From assembly GCA_031259225.1 (NCBI GenBank), contig JAIRLT010000103.1, positions 1-9,423 of the forward strand: a stretch of DNA of 9,423 bases, given 5' to 3'. This stretch comes from Prevotellaceae bacterium (GTDB taxonomy: Bacteria; Bacteroidota; Bacteroidia; Bacteroidales; UBA932). Below, one piece after another: positions 1-6,120 of the stretch (position 1 is the stretch's first letter; each line of letters starts with the position of its first letter). The translations under genes and the position numbers were made by a program. The notes under the pieces are model-generated. The model saw only the letters and a list, made by a program, of their open reading frames with translations. It was not told the origin of the DNA and ran no database searches.

Positions 1-1332
1 TTGGAGCAGCAACAACGCCAGCACGCTTTTACGCAGGAAGTGATTGTCCAATCGACCGACGCAAAAAAATATCAATGGCTGTTCGGCGCCTTTGGTTTCT
101 ATAAAGGACTGACTACCGATGCACCGGTAACGCTAAAAAAAGATTTTTTCAACCGGCTAATTTTTTCACAAATACCGCCGAGCGCTCCTGTTAAACTTTG
201 GGCTACGGAGGACTGTTATTCGTCGGGCAGCTACAAAACGCCGTCATTCGGCATATCGCTGTTTCATCAGTCCACGTTCCGTCATTTTCTTTTCGATAAC
301 CTCACAGCCACTGCCGGCGTGAGGGTAGATTACGAAAAGATTTCCATAGACCACGCGACGTATGCTTTGGACTTTCCTATTCAAGGGGAAATGACCTTGC
401 CGCGTCCGCCCTACACCGTAACACCGCTCGATTACCGCATTGGCGTGAACATTAGCGGCGAGGATACGCAGTCGTTTCTTCAGTTTTCGCCCAAGCTCAC
501 CTTGAATTATGAACTGACTTCCGACAGCCGGGTGTATGCGTCGGTAAGCCGCGGCTACCGCGCCGGTGGCTACAATTTCCAACTTTTTTCGGATGTATTG
601 CAAAGCGAATTGGAAACATTGGCAGGAACGCCAAAAACGCAAACAAAAGACACCACAATAGACGCCGGGCTTATTTCTTATAAGCCCGAATACAGTTGGA
701 ATTATGAAGCCGGCGCGCGTGCGGCGTTTTTTCAAGACCGGTTGCAGGCGGAAATATCGCTGTTTTATATTGACAGCCGCGACCAGCAAATTACGCAATT
801 CGTTCCCAGCGGGCTGGGCAGGATGATGAAAAACGCCGGAAAGTCGCAAAGCTACGGCACGGAAATATCCCTGAAAGGCTCAATAAACAATTTTTCGGCT
901 ACGGTCAATTACGGCTATACCCACGCCACATTTTTACAATACAGCGATTTCGTAAAAACCGGTAACCAGCAGCTGCCGGTAGATTATCGGGGAAAATATA
1001 TTCCTTTTGTACCGCAACACACCTTGTCTGCCTATGCGGAATATGTATTCCGTTTTCGCCACTGTTGGCTGGAACGCCTTGCAATAAGCGCACGATACAC
1101 CGGTCTGGGAAAAATATACTTCACCGAAAACAATGACGCCGTGCAGCATTTTTACAGTTTGCTGGACGCTTCGGTAACGGCTGAAAAAGATAAATTTTCT
1201 GTTAGCCTGTGGGGTAAAAACATGACGAACGCGACTTATAATTTATTTTTCTTTAACGGCATTAACGGTAATTCATTTGCACAACAAGGATTGCCGCTAC
1301 AGTTCGGTATCACGCTACGGAAGAAATTGTAA
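1..1332 (+). CDS. TonB-dependent outer-membrane receptor, C-terminal part (5' end outside window)
   Basis: This is the beta-barrel half of a TonB-dependent receptor, an outer-membrane channel that imports ligands such as ferric siderophores using TonB/ExbBD energy. The frame is open from the first base, so the TTG there is not a real start; signal peptide, TonB box and plug lie upstream. About 443 residues are present, against some 700-800 for a whole receptor. Visible family features are FTQEV followed by WLFGAFGFYK (10-35), the strand motif VYASVSRGYRAGGYN (178-192), NYEAGARAAFF (234-244), FYIDSRDQQI (255-264), NAGKSQSYGTEISL (278-291) and the closing KNMTNATYN plus a last strand ending FGITLRKKL. 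These resemble siderophore-type receptors rather than the SusC glycan type; the ligand cannot be told. The terminal residue is Leu rather than the usual Phe. The next gene on this strand is only a fragment, so no partner such as SusD is visible. Confidence 0.9.
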   Translation: MEQQQRQHAFTQEVIVQSTDAKKYQWLFGAFGFYKGLTTDAPVTLKKDFFNRLIFSQIPPSAPVKLWATEDCYSSGSYKTPSFGISLFHQSTFRHFLFDNLTATAGVRVDYEKISIDHATYALDFPIQGEMTLPRPPYTVTPLDYRIGVNISGEDTQSFLQFSPKLTLNYELTSDSRVYASVSRGYRAGGYNFQLFSDVLQSELETLAGTPKTQTKDTTIDAGLISYKPEYSWNYEAGARAAFFQDRLQAEISLFYIDSRDQQITQFVPSGLGRMMKNAGKSQSYGTEISLKGSINNFSATVNYGYTHATFLQYSDFVKTGNQQLPVDYRGKYIPFVPQHTLSAYAEYVFRFRHCWLERLAISARYTGLGKIYFTENNDAVQHFYSLLDASVTAEKDKFSVSLWGKNMTNATYNLFFFNGINGNSFAQQGLPLQFGITLRKKL

Positions 1333-1456
1333 ATATATTTTGCGAATTAGAGCGGCGGTGTTAATTTTTAATTGTTAATTATATCCTGTTCTGCGCAGCT
1401 TAAGAAAAATCCCACAAACAACTGTAGAAATCGTGAAAGTGGCAATGATAAAAAAA

Positions 1457-1532
1457 TTGCAGCAGGGGATTGTTTTATAAATGTCGTTTGTGTTTGTGGG
1501 TACGTATATAAAACAATCTCCAAAAGCTGCAA
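1457..1532. repeat. long imperfect inverted repeat (hairpin) after the receptor gene
   Basis: Two arms can pair over about 21 of 22 positions. The inner stem is 1465-1479 (GGGGATTGTTTTATA) against 1507-1521 (TATAAAACAATCTCC), with one mismatch. The outer stem is TTGCAGC 1457-1463 against GCTGCAA 1526-1532, exact. An asymmetric bulge (1 base left, 4 bases right) separates them and the loop is 27 bases. The loop holds TGTTTGTGGG (1491-1500), whose exact reverse complement CCCACAAACA sits upstream at 1411-1420, giving a competing pairing. There is no T-run directly after the stem, so it does not look like a simple terminator. It could be a small non-autonomous element, a structured leader of the gene fragment at 1563, or a recombination scar. 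Confidence 0.6.
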
Positions 1533-1562
1533 AAGTAACAACAAATAAACAAAAAAAAAATT

Positions 1563-1709
1563 ATGAGAACAAAATTTTTCTTCTTCGCAATACTTGCAAG
1601 CATTGCTGCAAGGGCACAGGTAACAAATGTCAAACCTGTCGGCGCAAATTATGCAAACAAAACCGTGTCTTTCCGCGTGTATCCTGTCCTACCCCAAGTT
1701 GACACCTAA
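1563..1709 (+). pseudogene. truncated secreted-protein gene: intact signal peptide, body lost
   Basis: The ATG at 1563 follows an A-rich leader typical of this phylum and opens 48 codons. Residues 1-18 form a clear Sec signal peptide (MRTKFFFFAILASIAARA, probable cleavage before Gln19). The mature part begins QVTNVKPVGANYANKTVSFRV, which looks like the beta-sandwich-like start of large secreted or surface proteins in Bacteroidales; this family link is from memory and tentative. After Val39-Tyr40 the reading changes to YPVLPQVDT and stops at 1707-1709. The change coincides with a sequence resembling an insertion-sequence end (1685-1705), so the gene was probably cut by insertion or recombination and the rest lost. 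No continuation is present in the window; the next feature is namZ on the other strand, 27 bases on. It could instead be a short expressed peptide, which I think less likely. Confidence 0.5.
1685..1705. mobile_element. possible IS3/IS150-type terminal inverted repeat remnant
   Basis: The 21 bases start TGTCCTACCCC and finish TTGACAC. A TGT...CCCCAA...TTGRCA pattern is what I know from ends of IS3-family (IS150-group) elements. It lies exactly where the coding sense of the fragment at 1563 breaks off. No transposase and no matching opposite end are present within the next bases, so at most a terminal scrap remains. A related sequence occurs at 9075-9100. The match is by eye and may be chance. 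Confidence 0.3.
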
Positions 1710-1736
1710 AAGAGGAGAAAAGACCATTATTTTCGA

Positions 1737-2903
1737 CTATTCGAAGTCTTCGTAGAGCAGGTATTTTTTCCGCAATACTTTAAATGTATTTACCTCGTCC
1801 TGCCATGTGGCACGGATTTCATCCGCCGGCAGTCCTTGTTCAACCAGTCTGCGGATGCGTTCGGTGCCGCAAAGTTTGTAGAAGAAATTATTAAAGAATT
1901 TATCTTTTCCGTCAAAGTGGTTGTACGCTTCTATCAGCCATTCCAGCCGCAACTGGGGCTCGTCCATCAAATAATGGTCGTTATAGTAATGCAGGTTCAC
2001 GCCGAAGCAGACTTCATCTTTATAAGGCGGGTTTTGCGCCCCCGGCACGCTTTGCGGCAGGAAACTGAACGGATAATAAGGCTCAAACGACGGGTGCCCG
2101 AATACTTCAAACGGCATGCCGGTGCCGCGTCCCACGCTGATGACCGTGCCTTCAAACAGGCAAAGCGACGGATATAAATGAACCGCCTGCAAGGTCGGCA
2201 AGTTCGGCGACGGCGGCTTGGTGAAATAGTATGCCCACTTGTGCGAATAGCCGGCACAGGCAATCACCGTCAAATCACATTTGATTTTATTTGCCAGCCA
2301 ACCTTCTTCATTTATCATTTTTGCCAACTCGCCCAACGTCATTCCATGCACAACGGGAATGGGGTGCATGCCGACAAAGGAACGGAATTTTTCTTCCAGC
2401 ACGGGACCGTCCACATAAAAACCGTTGGGGTTCGGACGATCCAAGATAATGAGCGGAATATTGTTTTCGGCGCAGGCTTCCATTACGTAGTGCATCGTGG
2501 AAAGGTAAGTATAGAAGCGCGCCCCGACATCCTGTATGTCGAACAGCATGCAGTCAATATCGCGCAGTTGTTCCGGCGACGGTTTGTAGTTGTTTCCGTA
2601 GAGCGACGCTATTTCAATGCCGGTCTGCCGGTCTACCGATGTGTCGAAATGCTCTCCGGCGTCGGCAGTGCCGCGGAAGCCATGCTCCGGTGCAAAAATA
2701 CGCACCACTTTTATATTGTTTTCCAGCAATACATCAACCAGGTGTTTTTCGCCTGTCATGGCGGTGTGGTTGGCTGTAATGCCTACCCGTTTGCCTTGCA
2801 GGAGGGGCAGGTAAGTATCTAATCGTTCCGCCCCTGTTTGCAGGGGTTGCGCGCCGGCGGCAGAAACAATAAGCAGGATAAGAAAGGTAAAAAAATGTTT
2901 CAT
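1737..2903 (-). CDS. namZ: Exo-beta-N-acetylmuramidase NamZ family protein (GH171, DUF1343)
   Basis: A secreted glycosidase family that removes terminal N-acetylmuramic acid from non-reducing ends of peptidoglycan glycan fragments, known from Bacillus subtilis NamZ (YbbC) and Tannerella forsythia. The 388 residues start with a Sec signal peptide (MKHFFTFLILLIVSAAGA, cleavage near residue 18-19); there is no lipobox cysteine, so a periplasmic enzyme is expected. Family landmarks are GKRVGITANHTA (37-48), FAPEHGFRG (70-78) with the conserved Glu-His-Gly, DIQDVGARFYTY (122-133), DRPNPNG (155-161), VDGP (164-167), HGMTLGELA (186-194), LYPSLCLFEGT (243-253) and SVGRGTGMPFE (256-266). Length and motifs are those of an intact member. 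It is the last gene of the leftward run, 17 bases after the small barrel gene. MurNAc released here would feed recycling, which matters in relatives that cannot make MurNAc; that role in this organism is inference. Confidence 0.92.
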   Translation of the reverse strand: MKHFFTFLILLIVSAAGAQPLQTGAERLDTYLPLLQGKRVGITANHTAMTGEKHLVDVLLENNIKVVRIFAPEHGFRGTADAGEHFDTSVDRQTGIEIASLYGNNYKPSPEQLRDIDCMLFDIQDVGARFYTYLSTMHYVMEACAENNIPLIILDRPNPNGFYVDGPVLEEKFRSFVGMHPIPVVHGMTLGELAKMINEEGWLANKIKCDLTVIACAGYSHKWAYYFTKPPSPNLPTLQAVHLYPSLCLFEGTVISVGRGTGMPFEVFGHPSFEPYYPFSFLPQSVPGAQNPPYKDEVCFGVNLHYYNDHYLMDEPQLRLEWLIEAYNHFDGKDKFFNNFFYKLCGTERIRRLVEQGLPADEIRATWQDEVNTFKVLRKKYLLYEDFE

Positions 2904-2920
2904 ATAGGTTTTTTTTTATG

Positions 2921-3409
2921 TTAAAATGTGTAACGCATCGTCAACCCCACGCTTGACGGGTCAAGGTGGATGGTATCGTATCCAATAAAATAAAGTTTCG
3001 GGTCAAAGTCGAACGCAAAGCACAGCGGCAAGGTCATCAATTTATATTCCACTCCCCCGAGAACGTCTGCGCCGAAAAGGAAAGGCTTGTCTGTGGTATC
3101 CCCAATCTTTGCGCCGGCAGTAATACCCGCCCCGATGTACCACGCCAGTCCGTCCACTGCCCTTATCGGGAAATGATATTCATACAGCACCGTTCCGCGT
3201 ACGCTCATCCGGCTTTGGTGTACAATATCCAAATCCAAAATTGCTTCCAACGCGCCGGCGGTATGCAAAAATTGTTTATAACTCCCGCCTACGACGGTTC
3301 CCAATCGAAGCCCGATAGAGCGTTCATAGTCCTGTGCGGCAAGTGTAGAAGCCGACGTTATCAATAATAAGAGGAATAATCCTGTTTTCTTTTTCATAAT
3401 TCTAAACAT
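2921..3409 (-). CDS. Small outer-membrane beta-barrel (porin-like) protein
   Basis: A 162-residue secreted protein of unknown ligand. The N-terminus is a signal peptide (KKK then GLFLLLLITSASTLAA, cleavage before Gln26). The mature 137 residues alternate polar and hydrophobic residues in short stretches (RSIGLRLGTVVGG, GALEAILDLDI, SVRGTVLYEYHF, WYIGAGITAGAKIG, LFGADVLGGVEYKL, LCFAFDFDPKLYF) and end in an aromatic strand, SVGLTMRYTF with C-terminal Phe, as expected for a small outer-membrane barrel of about eight strands. The ATG at 3409 overlaps the deoC stop by one base (TAATG), suggesting coupled translation; an alternative start is the ATG at 3397, giving the more typical MKKKTG. The reading frame is intact. 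I recognise the type, not a named gene. Confidence 0.75.
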   Translation of the reverse strand: MFRIMKKKTGLFLLLLITSASTLAAQDYERSIGLRLGTVVGGSYKQFLHTAGALEAILDLDIVHQSRMSVRGTVLYEYHFPIRAVDGLAWYIGAGITAGAKIGDTTDKPFLFGADVLGGVEYKLMTLPLCFAFDFDPKLYFIGYDTIHLDPSSVGLTMRYTF

Positions 3410-4275
3410 TAAAAATAATTAGTATCCGATGTAAATATAGTGCTTAATAAATTATTCGCTACGCGGCTTGCCCCGAGTCGGAATAAGGATGGATTGAGCC
3501 AGTCGCCGCCCAGTACTTTTTTTACTATCGCGTAATATGTCAGTGCGTCGTCCGGCGATACAATGCCGCCTGCCGGTTTGAGTCCGATTTTCTTTCCGGT
3601 TTTTTCATAAAATTGCCGGATGCAATTTGCCATTATCCATGCTGCGGCAGGCGTGGCGGCAGGTTCCATTTTCCCGGTGGACGTCTTGATGAAATCCGCT
3701 CCGGCTTCCATCGCAATGAACGAAGCAATGGCTATTTGTGTAGCCGTTAATGCGCCGGTTTCCAAAATAACTTTCAAGTGCGCCTGTCCTGTCGCTGCTT
3801 TGATTTGCTTGATTTCTGCGGCTACTGTGGCATAATCGCCGGCAAGGAAAGCTCCTAAGGAAATCACAATATCAATTTCCGTAGCGCCTTGTTCCACTGC
3901 CATACGGCACTCATCGCACTTCACTTTTATAAATGTTTGCGACGCCGGGAAGCCCGCTCCCACTGCGGCAATCCGGACTGTCGGAATTTTTAATGTACTG
4001 CGGACTGTCTGCACCAACGCAGGGTAAATGCAGATAGCCGCCACATCCGGCATGCCGGCAAAATGAGCAGGAAAATTATTTACTTTTTCCGTCAATTTGC
4101 GCACTTTTTCTACCGTGTCGGTAGCATTCAAGGTCGTTAAATCAATAGCGCCGAAACAGCGTTTCCAGTCTTCCTGCGTACGAAAAGCCGGCAGCCCGTG
4201 TTTTATTTCCGCGATTGCCCGGTCGATATTTGCTTCGTCTATTTTCCATCCGTATTTTTCTAAATAATCACTCAT
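3409..4275 (-). CDS. deoC: Deoxyribose-phosphate aldolase
   Basis: Cytoplasmic class I aldolase that splits 2-deoxyribose 5-phosphate to glyceraldehyde 3-phosphate and acetaldehyde in deoxynucleoside breakdown. The 288 residues form one TIM barrel. Key residues by comparison with E. coli DeoC are visible: the Schiff-base lysine in DFIKTSTGKM (Lys197), the second active-site lysine in GLKPAGGI (Lys233), and the acidic residue in EIDIVISLG (Asp135). IDLTTLNATDT (44-54), AICIYPALV (80-88) and GFPASQT (108-114) are also family signatures. It is about 30 residues longer than the E. coli enzyme, with the extra part at the N-terminus, as in many relatives of this phylum. It lies 38 bases after lptB and overlaps the barrel gene by one base. 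Its link with envelope genes seems positional rather than functional. No other deo genes are visible. Confidence 0.95.
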   Translation of the reverse strand: MSDYLEKYGWKIDEANIDRAIAEIKHGLPAFRTQEDWKRCFGAIDLTTLNATDTVEKVRKLTEKVNNFPAHFAGMPDVAAICIYPALVQTVRSTLKIPTVRIAAVGAGFPASQTFIKVKCDECRMAVEQGATEIDIVISLGAFLAGDYATVAAEIKQIKAATGQAHLKVILETGALTATQIAIASFIAMEAGADFIKTSTGKMEPAATPAAAWIMANCIRQFYEKTGKKIGLKPAGGIVSPDDALTYYAIVKKVLGGDWLNPSLFRLGASRVANNLLSTIFTSDTNYF

Positions 4276-4313
4276 GTTTATTGGTTTGTTTAATAATACT
4301 TGCCTTTTTAGTC

Positions 4314-5039
4314 CTATCTCCGCAGTTCAAAATTTTGCCCCAAATATTTCCGGCGCACTTCCGGGTTGGCGGCTAACTCTTCAGCAGTGCCGCTTTCCAG
4401 GATAGAGCCGTCGAAGAGCATGTAAGCGCGGTCGGTAATAGCGAGCGTTTCATGTACATTGTGGTCGGTAATGATGATGCCGATATTTTTATCTTTCAAC
4501 CGCGATACGATTGTTTGAATATCTTCTACAGCAATAGGATCAACGCCGGCAAAAGGTTCGTCAAGCAAAATAAACTTCGGGTCGATAGCCAGGCAGCGGG
4601 CAATCTCGCAACGCCGCCGTTCGCCGCCGGATAATTGAACGCCCAGACTTTTGCGCACTTTTTGCAATCCGAGTTCTTCTATCAGTTGTTCCAGCCGTTC
4701 GTAACGTTGTTCTTTGCTTTTGATTTTTGTTTCCATCACCGCCAGCAAATTGTCTTCGACCGAAAGTTTACGGAATACCGACGCTTCCTGTGCCAGGTAA
4801 CCCAAGCCGTTTTGTGCGCGTTTGTACATCGGCTCTTTTGTAATGTCGCGGTTGTCCAAAAAAATGCGTCCGCTATTGGCTTTTATCAAGCCCACGAGCA
4901 TGTAGAAAGTGGTTGTTTTCCCGGCGCCGTTCGGTCCGAGCAAGCCTACAATCTCGCCTTGCGCTACTTGCACCGACACGCCTTTTACCACCGTCCGCGA
5001 GCCATATTTTTTTACCAAATCTTTACAATGTAAAATCAT
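4314..5039 (-). CDS. lptB: LPS export ABC transporter ATP-binding protein LptB
   Basis: Cytoplasmic ATPase that with LptFG extracts lipopolysaccharide from the inner membrane and pushes it along the LptC-A-D bridge. The 241 residues are the usual size. Seen in order: Walker A GPNGAGKTT (35-43), Q-loop YLAQEASVFRKL (81-92), ABC signature LSGGE (136-140), Walker B FILLDEP with catalytic Glu161, D-loop GVDP (165-168) and switch His193 in TDHNVHETL. The segment GYLAQEASVFRKLSVEDN is characteristic of LptB rather than of generic ABC ATPases, and RRKYLGQNFEL near the C-terminus also fits. It starts 15 bases after kdsD on the same strand, echoing the kdsD-lpt grouping of E. coli, which supports the LPS assignment. 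The membrane partners are not in the window. Confidence 0.95.
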   Translation of the reverse strand: MILHCKDLVKKYGSRTVVKGVSVQVAQGEIVGLLGPNGAGKTTTFYMLVGLIKANSGRIFLDNRDITKEPMYKRAQNGLGYLAQEASVFRKLSVEDNLLAVMETKIKSKEQRYERLEQLIEELGLQKVRKSLGVQLSGGERRRCEIARCLAIDPKFILLDEPFAGVDPIAVEDIQTIVSRLKDKNIGIIITDHNVHETLAITDRAYMLFDGSILESGTAEELAANPEVRRKYLGQNFELRR

Positions 5040-5054
5040 ATTACTTTTTCCCGG

Positions 5055-6023
5055 TTAAACAATTCCTTCCCGCAGTATGTCGTGCAGGTGTACCATGCCG
5101 ACATATTCTTTTTTGCGCACTACCAGCAACTGTGTAATTTTATTTTCTTCCATCAAGTTAAAAGCCTTTATTGCCAATGCCGACAGGTCGATAACCTTAG
5201 GATTTTCCGACATGATATCAATAGCTGTCAAGGCGTCTAACCGTTTTGTTTTTTCCAGCATTCGCCGCACATCGCCGTCGGTGATAATGCCGACCACCGC
5301 GCCGGTGTTATCTACTACAGCCGTTGCGCCAAGCCTGTTGGAAGAAATAGTCATAATCGTATTGTCGATAGTTTCCCCGGGTGAGACTTGCGGTTTGCGG
5401 TTTTTGTCTATTAAATCCCCTACCCGTAAATACAATTTTTTGCCGAGCGAGCCGCCCGGATGTACCCGCGCAAAGTCTTGCTCCGTAAAGCCGCGCAGTT
5501 GCAGCAAACAAATTGCCAACGCATCGCCCATCACTAATTGGGCGGTAGTACTGGTTGTCGGAGCCAAATTATTCGGGCAGGCTTCCGCATCCACCGTGGC
5601 GTGTAACACATAACCGGCATGCTGCGCCAAATAGGAATCCCGGTTGGACACTATTGCAATAAGCTTATTACCCAAATTGCGGATGAGCGGCACCAACAGT
5701 TTTATTTCCGCCGTATTCCCGCTTTTCGACAAACAGATAACAATATCGTCGGGCTGGATAATTCCCAAATCGCCGTGGATAGCATCGGCGGCATGCATGA
5801 ACACCGCCGGCGTACCGGTAGAATTAAAAGTAGCGACAATTTTATTTGCGATGATAGCGCTTTTCCCAATACCGGAAACAATCACGCGCCCCTTATTTTT
5901 ATAGATTAACTGTACTACCCGTTCAAAATCTTCATTGATATAAGACGCCATTTTGTGTATGGCATGCGCTTCCGCTTCAATTGTTTTTACAGCTAATTTT
6001 CCAATATCACTTAAACCACCCAT
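5055..6023 (-). CDS. kdsD: Arabinose-5-phosphate isomerase (KpsF/GutQ/KdsD family, SIS + 2 CBS)
   Basis: Converts ribulose 5-phosphate to arabinose 5-phosphate, the first step to Kdo of the LPS inner core. I take the ATG at 6023 (MGGLSDIGK), giving 322 residues, close to the 328 of E. coli KdsD. The frame stays open to an ATG at 6092, but that extension would overlap any recQ start at 6079, is hydrophobic and unlike family N-termini, and would cover a putative promoter. With the chosen start the SIS domain covers about 25-160, with SGIGKSA (50-56), HAADAIHGDLG (77-87), LSKSGNTAE (98-106) and NLAPTTSTT (152-160); the catalytic His lies in RVHPGGSLG (186-194). Two CBS repeats follow to the C-terminus. 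It heads the leftward run and diverges from recQ. Confidence 0.93.
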   Translation of the reverse strand: MGGLSDIGKLAVKTIEAEAHAIHKMASYINEDFERVVQLIYKNKGRVIVSGIGKSAIIANKIVATFNSTGTPAVFMHAADAIHGDLGIIQPDDIVICLSKSGNTAEIKLLVPLIRNLGNKLIAIVSNRDSYLAQHAGYVLHATVDAEACPNNLAPTTSTTAQLVMGDALAICLLQLRGFTEQDFARVHPGGSLGKKLYLRVGDLIDKNRKPQVSPGETIDNTIMTISSNRLGATAVVDNTGAVVGIITDGDVRRMLEKTKRLDALTAIDIMSENPKVIDLSALAIKAFNLMEENKITQLLVVRKKEYVGMVHLHDILREGIV

Positions 6024-6034
6024 TGCAAATAAAT

Positions 6035-6065
6035 TTTGACACTTTCTAAAATTTTTGTAATTTAG
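6035..6065 (+). promoter_or_regulatory. putative recQ promoter (Bacteroidota type)
   Basis: TTTG at 6035-6038 is followed after 19 bases by TAATTTAG at 6058-6065. The known consensus in this phylum is TTTG, about 19 bases, TAnnTTTG, so this is one mismatch off. Transcription would start near 6071-6074, leaving about 50 bases of leader if recQ starts at 6121 but almost none if it starts at 6079. Confidence 0.45.
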
Positions 6066-6070
6066 TAGCG

Positions 6071-6078
6071 CAAAGATA
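6071..6078 (-). promoter_or_regulatory. putative -7 element for the kdsD operon
   Basis: Read on the minus strand this is TATCTTTG, a full match to TAnnTTTG. The upstream TTTG element is not present at the expected 19-base distance, so the promoter is half supported. The predicted start site near 6064 gives about 40 bases of leader to the ATG at 6023 and falls inside the recQ -7 element on the other strand. Confidence 0.35.
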
Positions 6079-6120
6079 ATGAAAAGTAACAAACTTTCCT
6101 ATCATTTGTGGACAAAAGCA

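Noticed and set aside
244..849. 201-codon minus-strand ORF inside the receptor gene
   Set aside because: It is antisense to clear beta-barrel coding sequence and shows no domain or signal of its own.
1391..1398. CTGCGCAG palindrome after the receptor gene as terminator
   Set aside because: It is a loopless 8-base palindrome with no T-run after it.
1457..1532. Invertible promoter segment as in Bacteroides phase variation
   Set aside because: The segment between the arms is only 27 bases, far shorter than known invertible promoters, and no recombinase gene is nearby.
1481..1702. 73-codon plus-strand ORF between the receptor and namZ
   Set aside because: It runs through the hairpin and overlaps the better-supported signal-peptide gene start at 1563 in another frame; its composition (Lys/Asn/Cys-rich without pattern) looks like chance translation.
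2178..2822. 214-codon plus-strand ORF across namZ
   Set aside because: Antisense shadow of a strongly recognisable NamZ protein; no motif seen.
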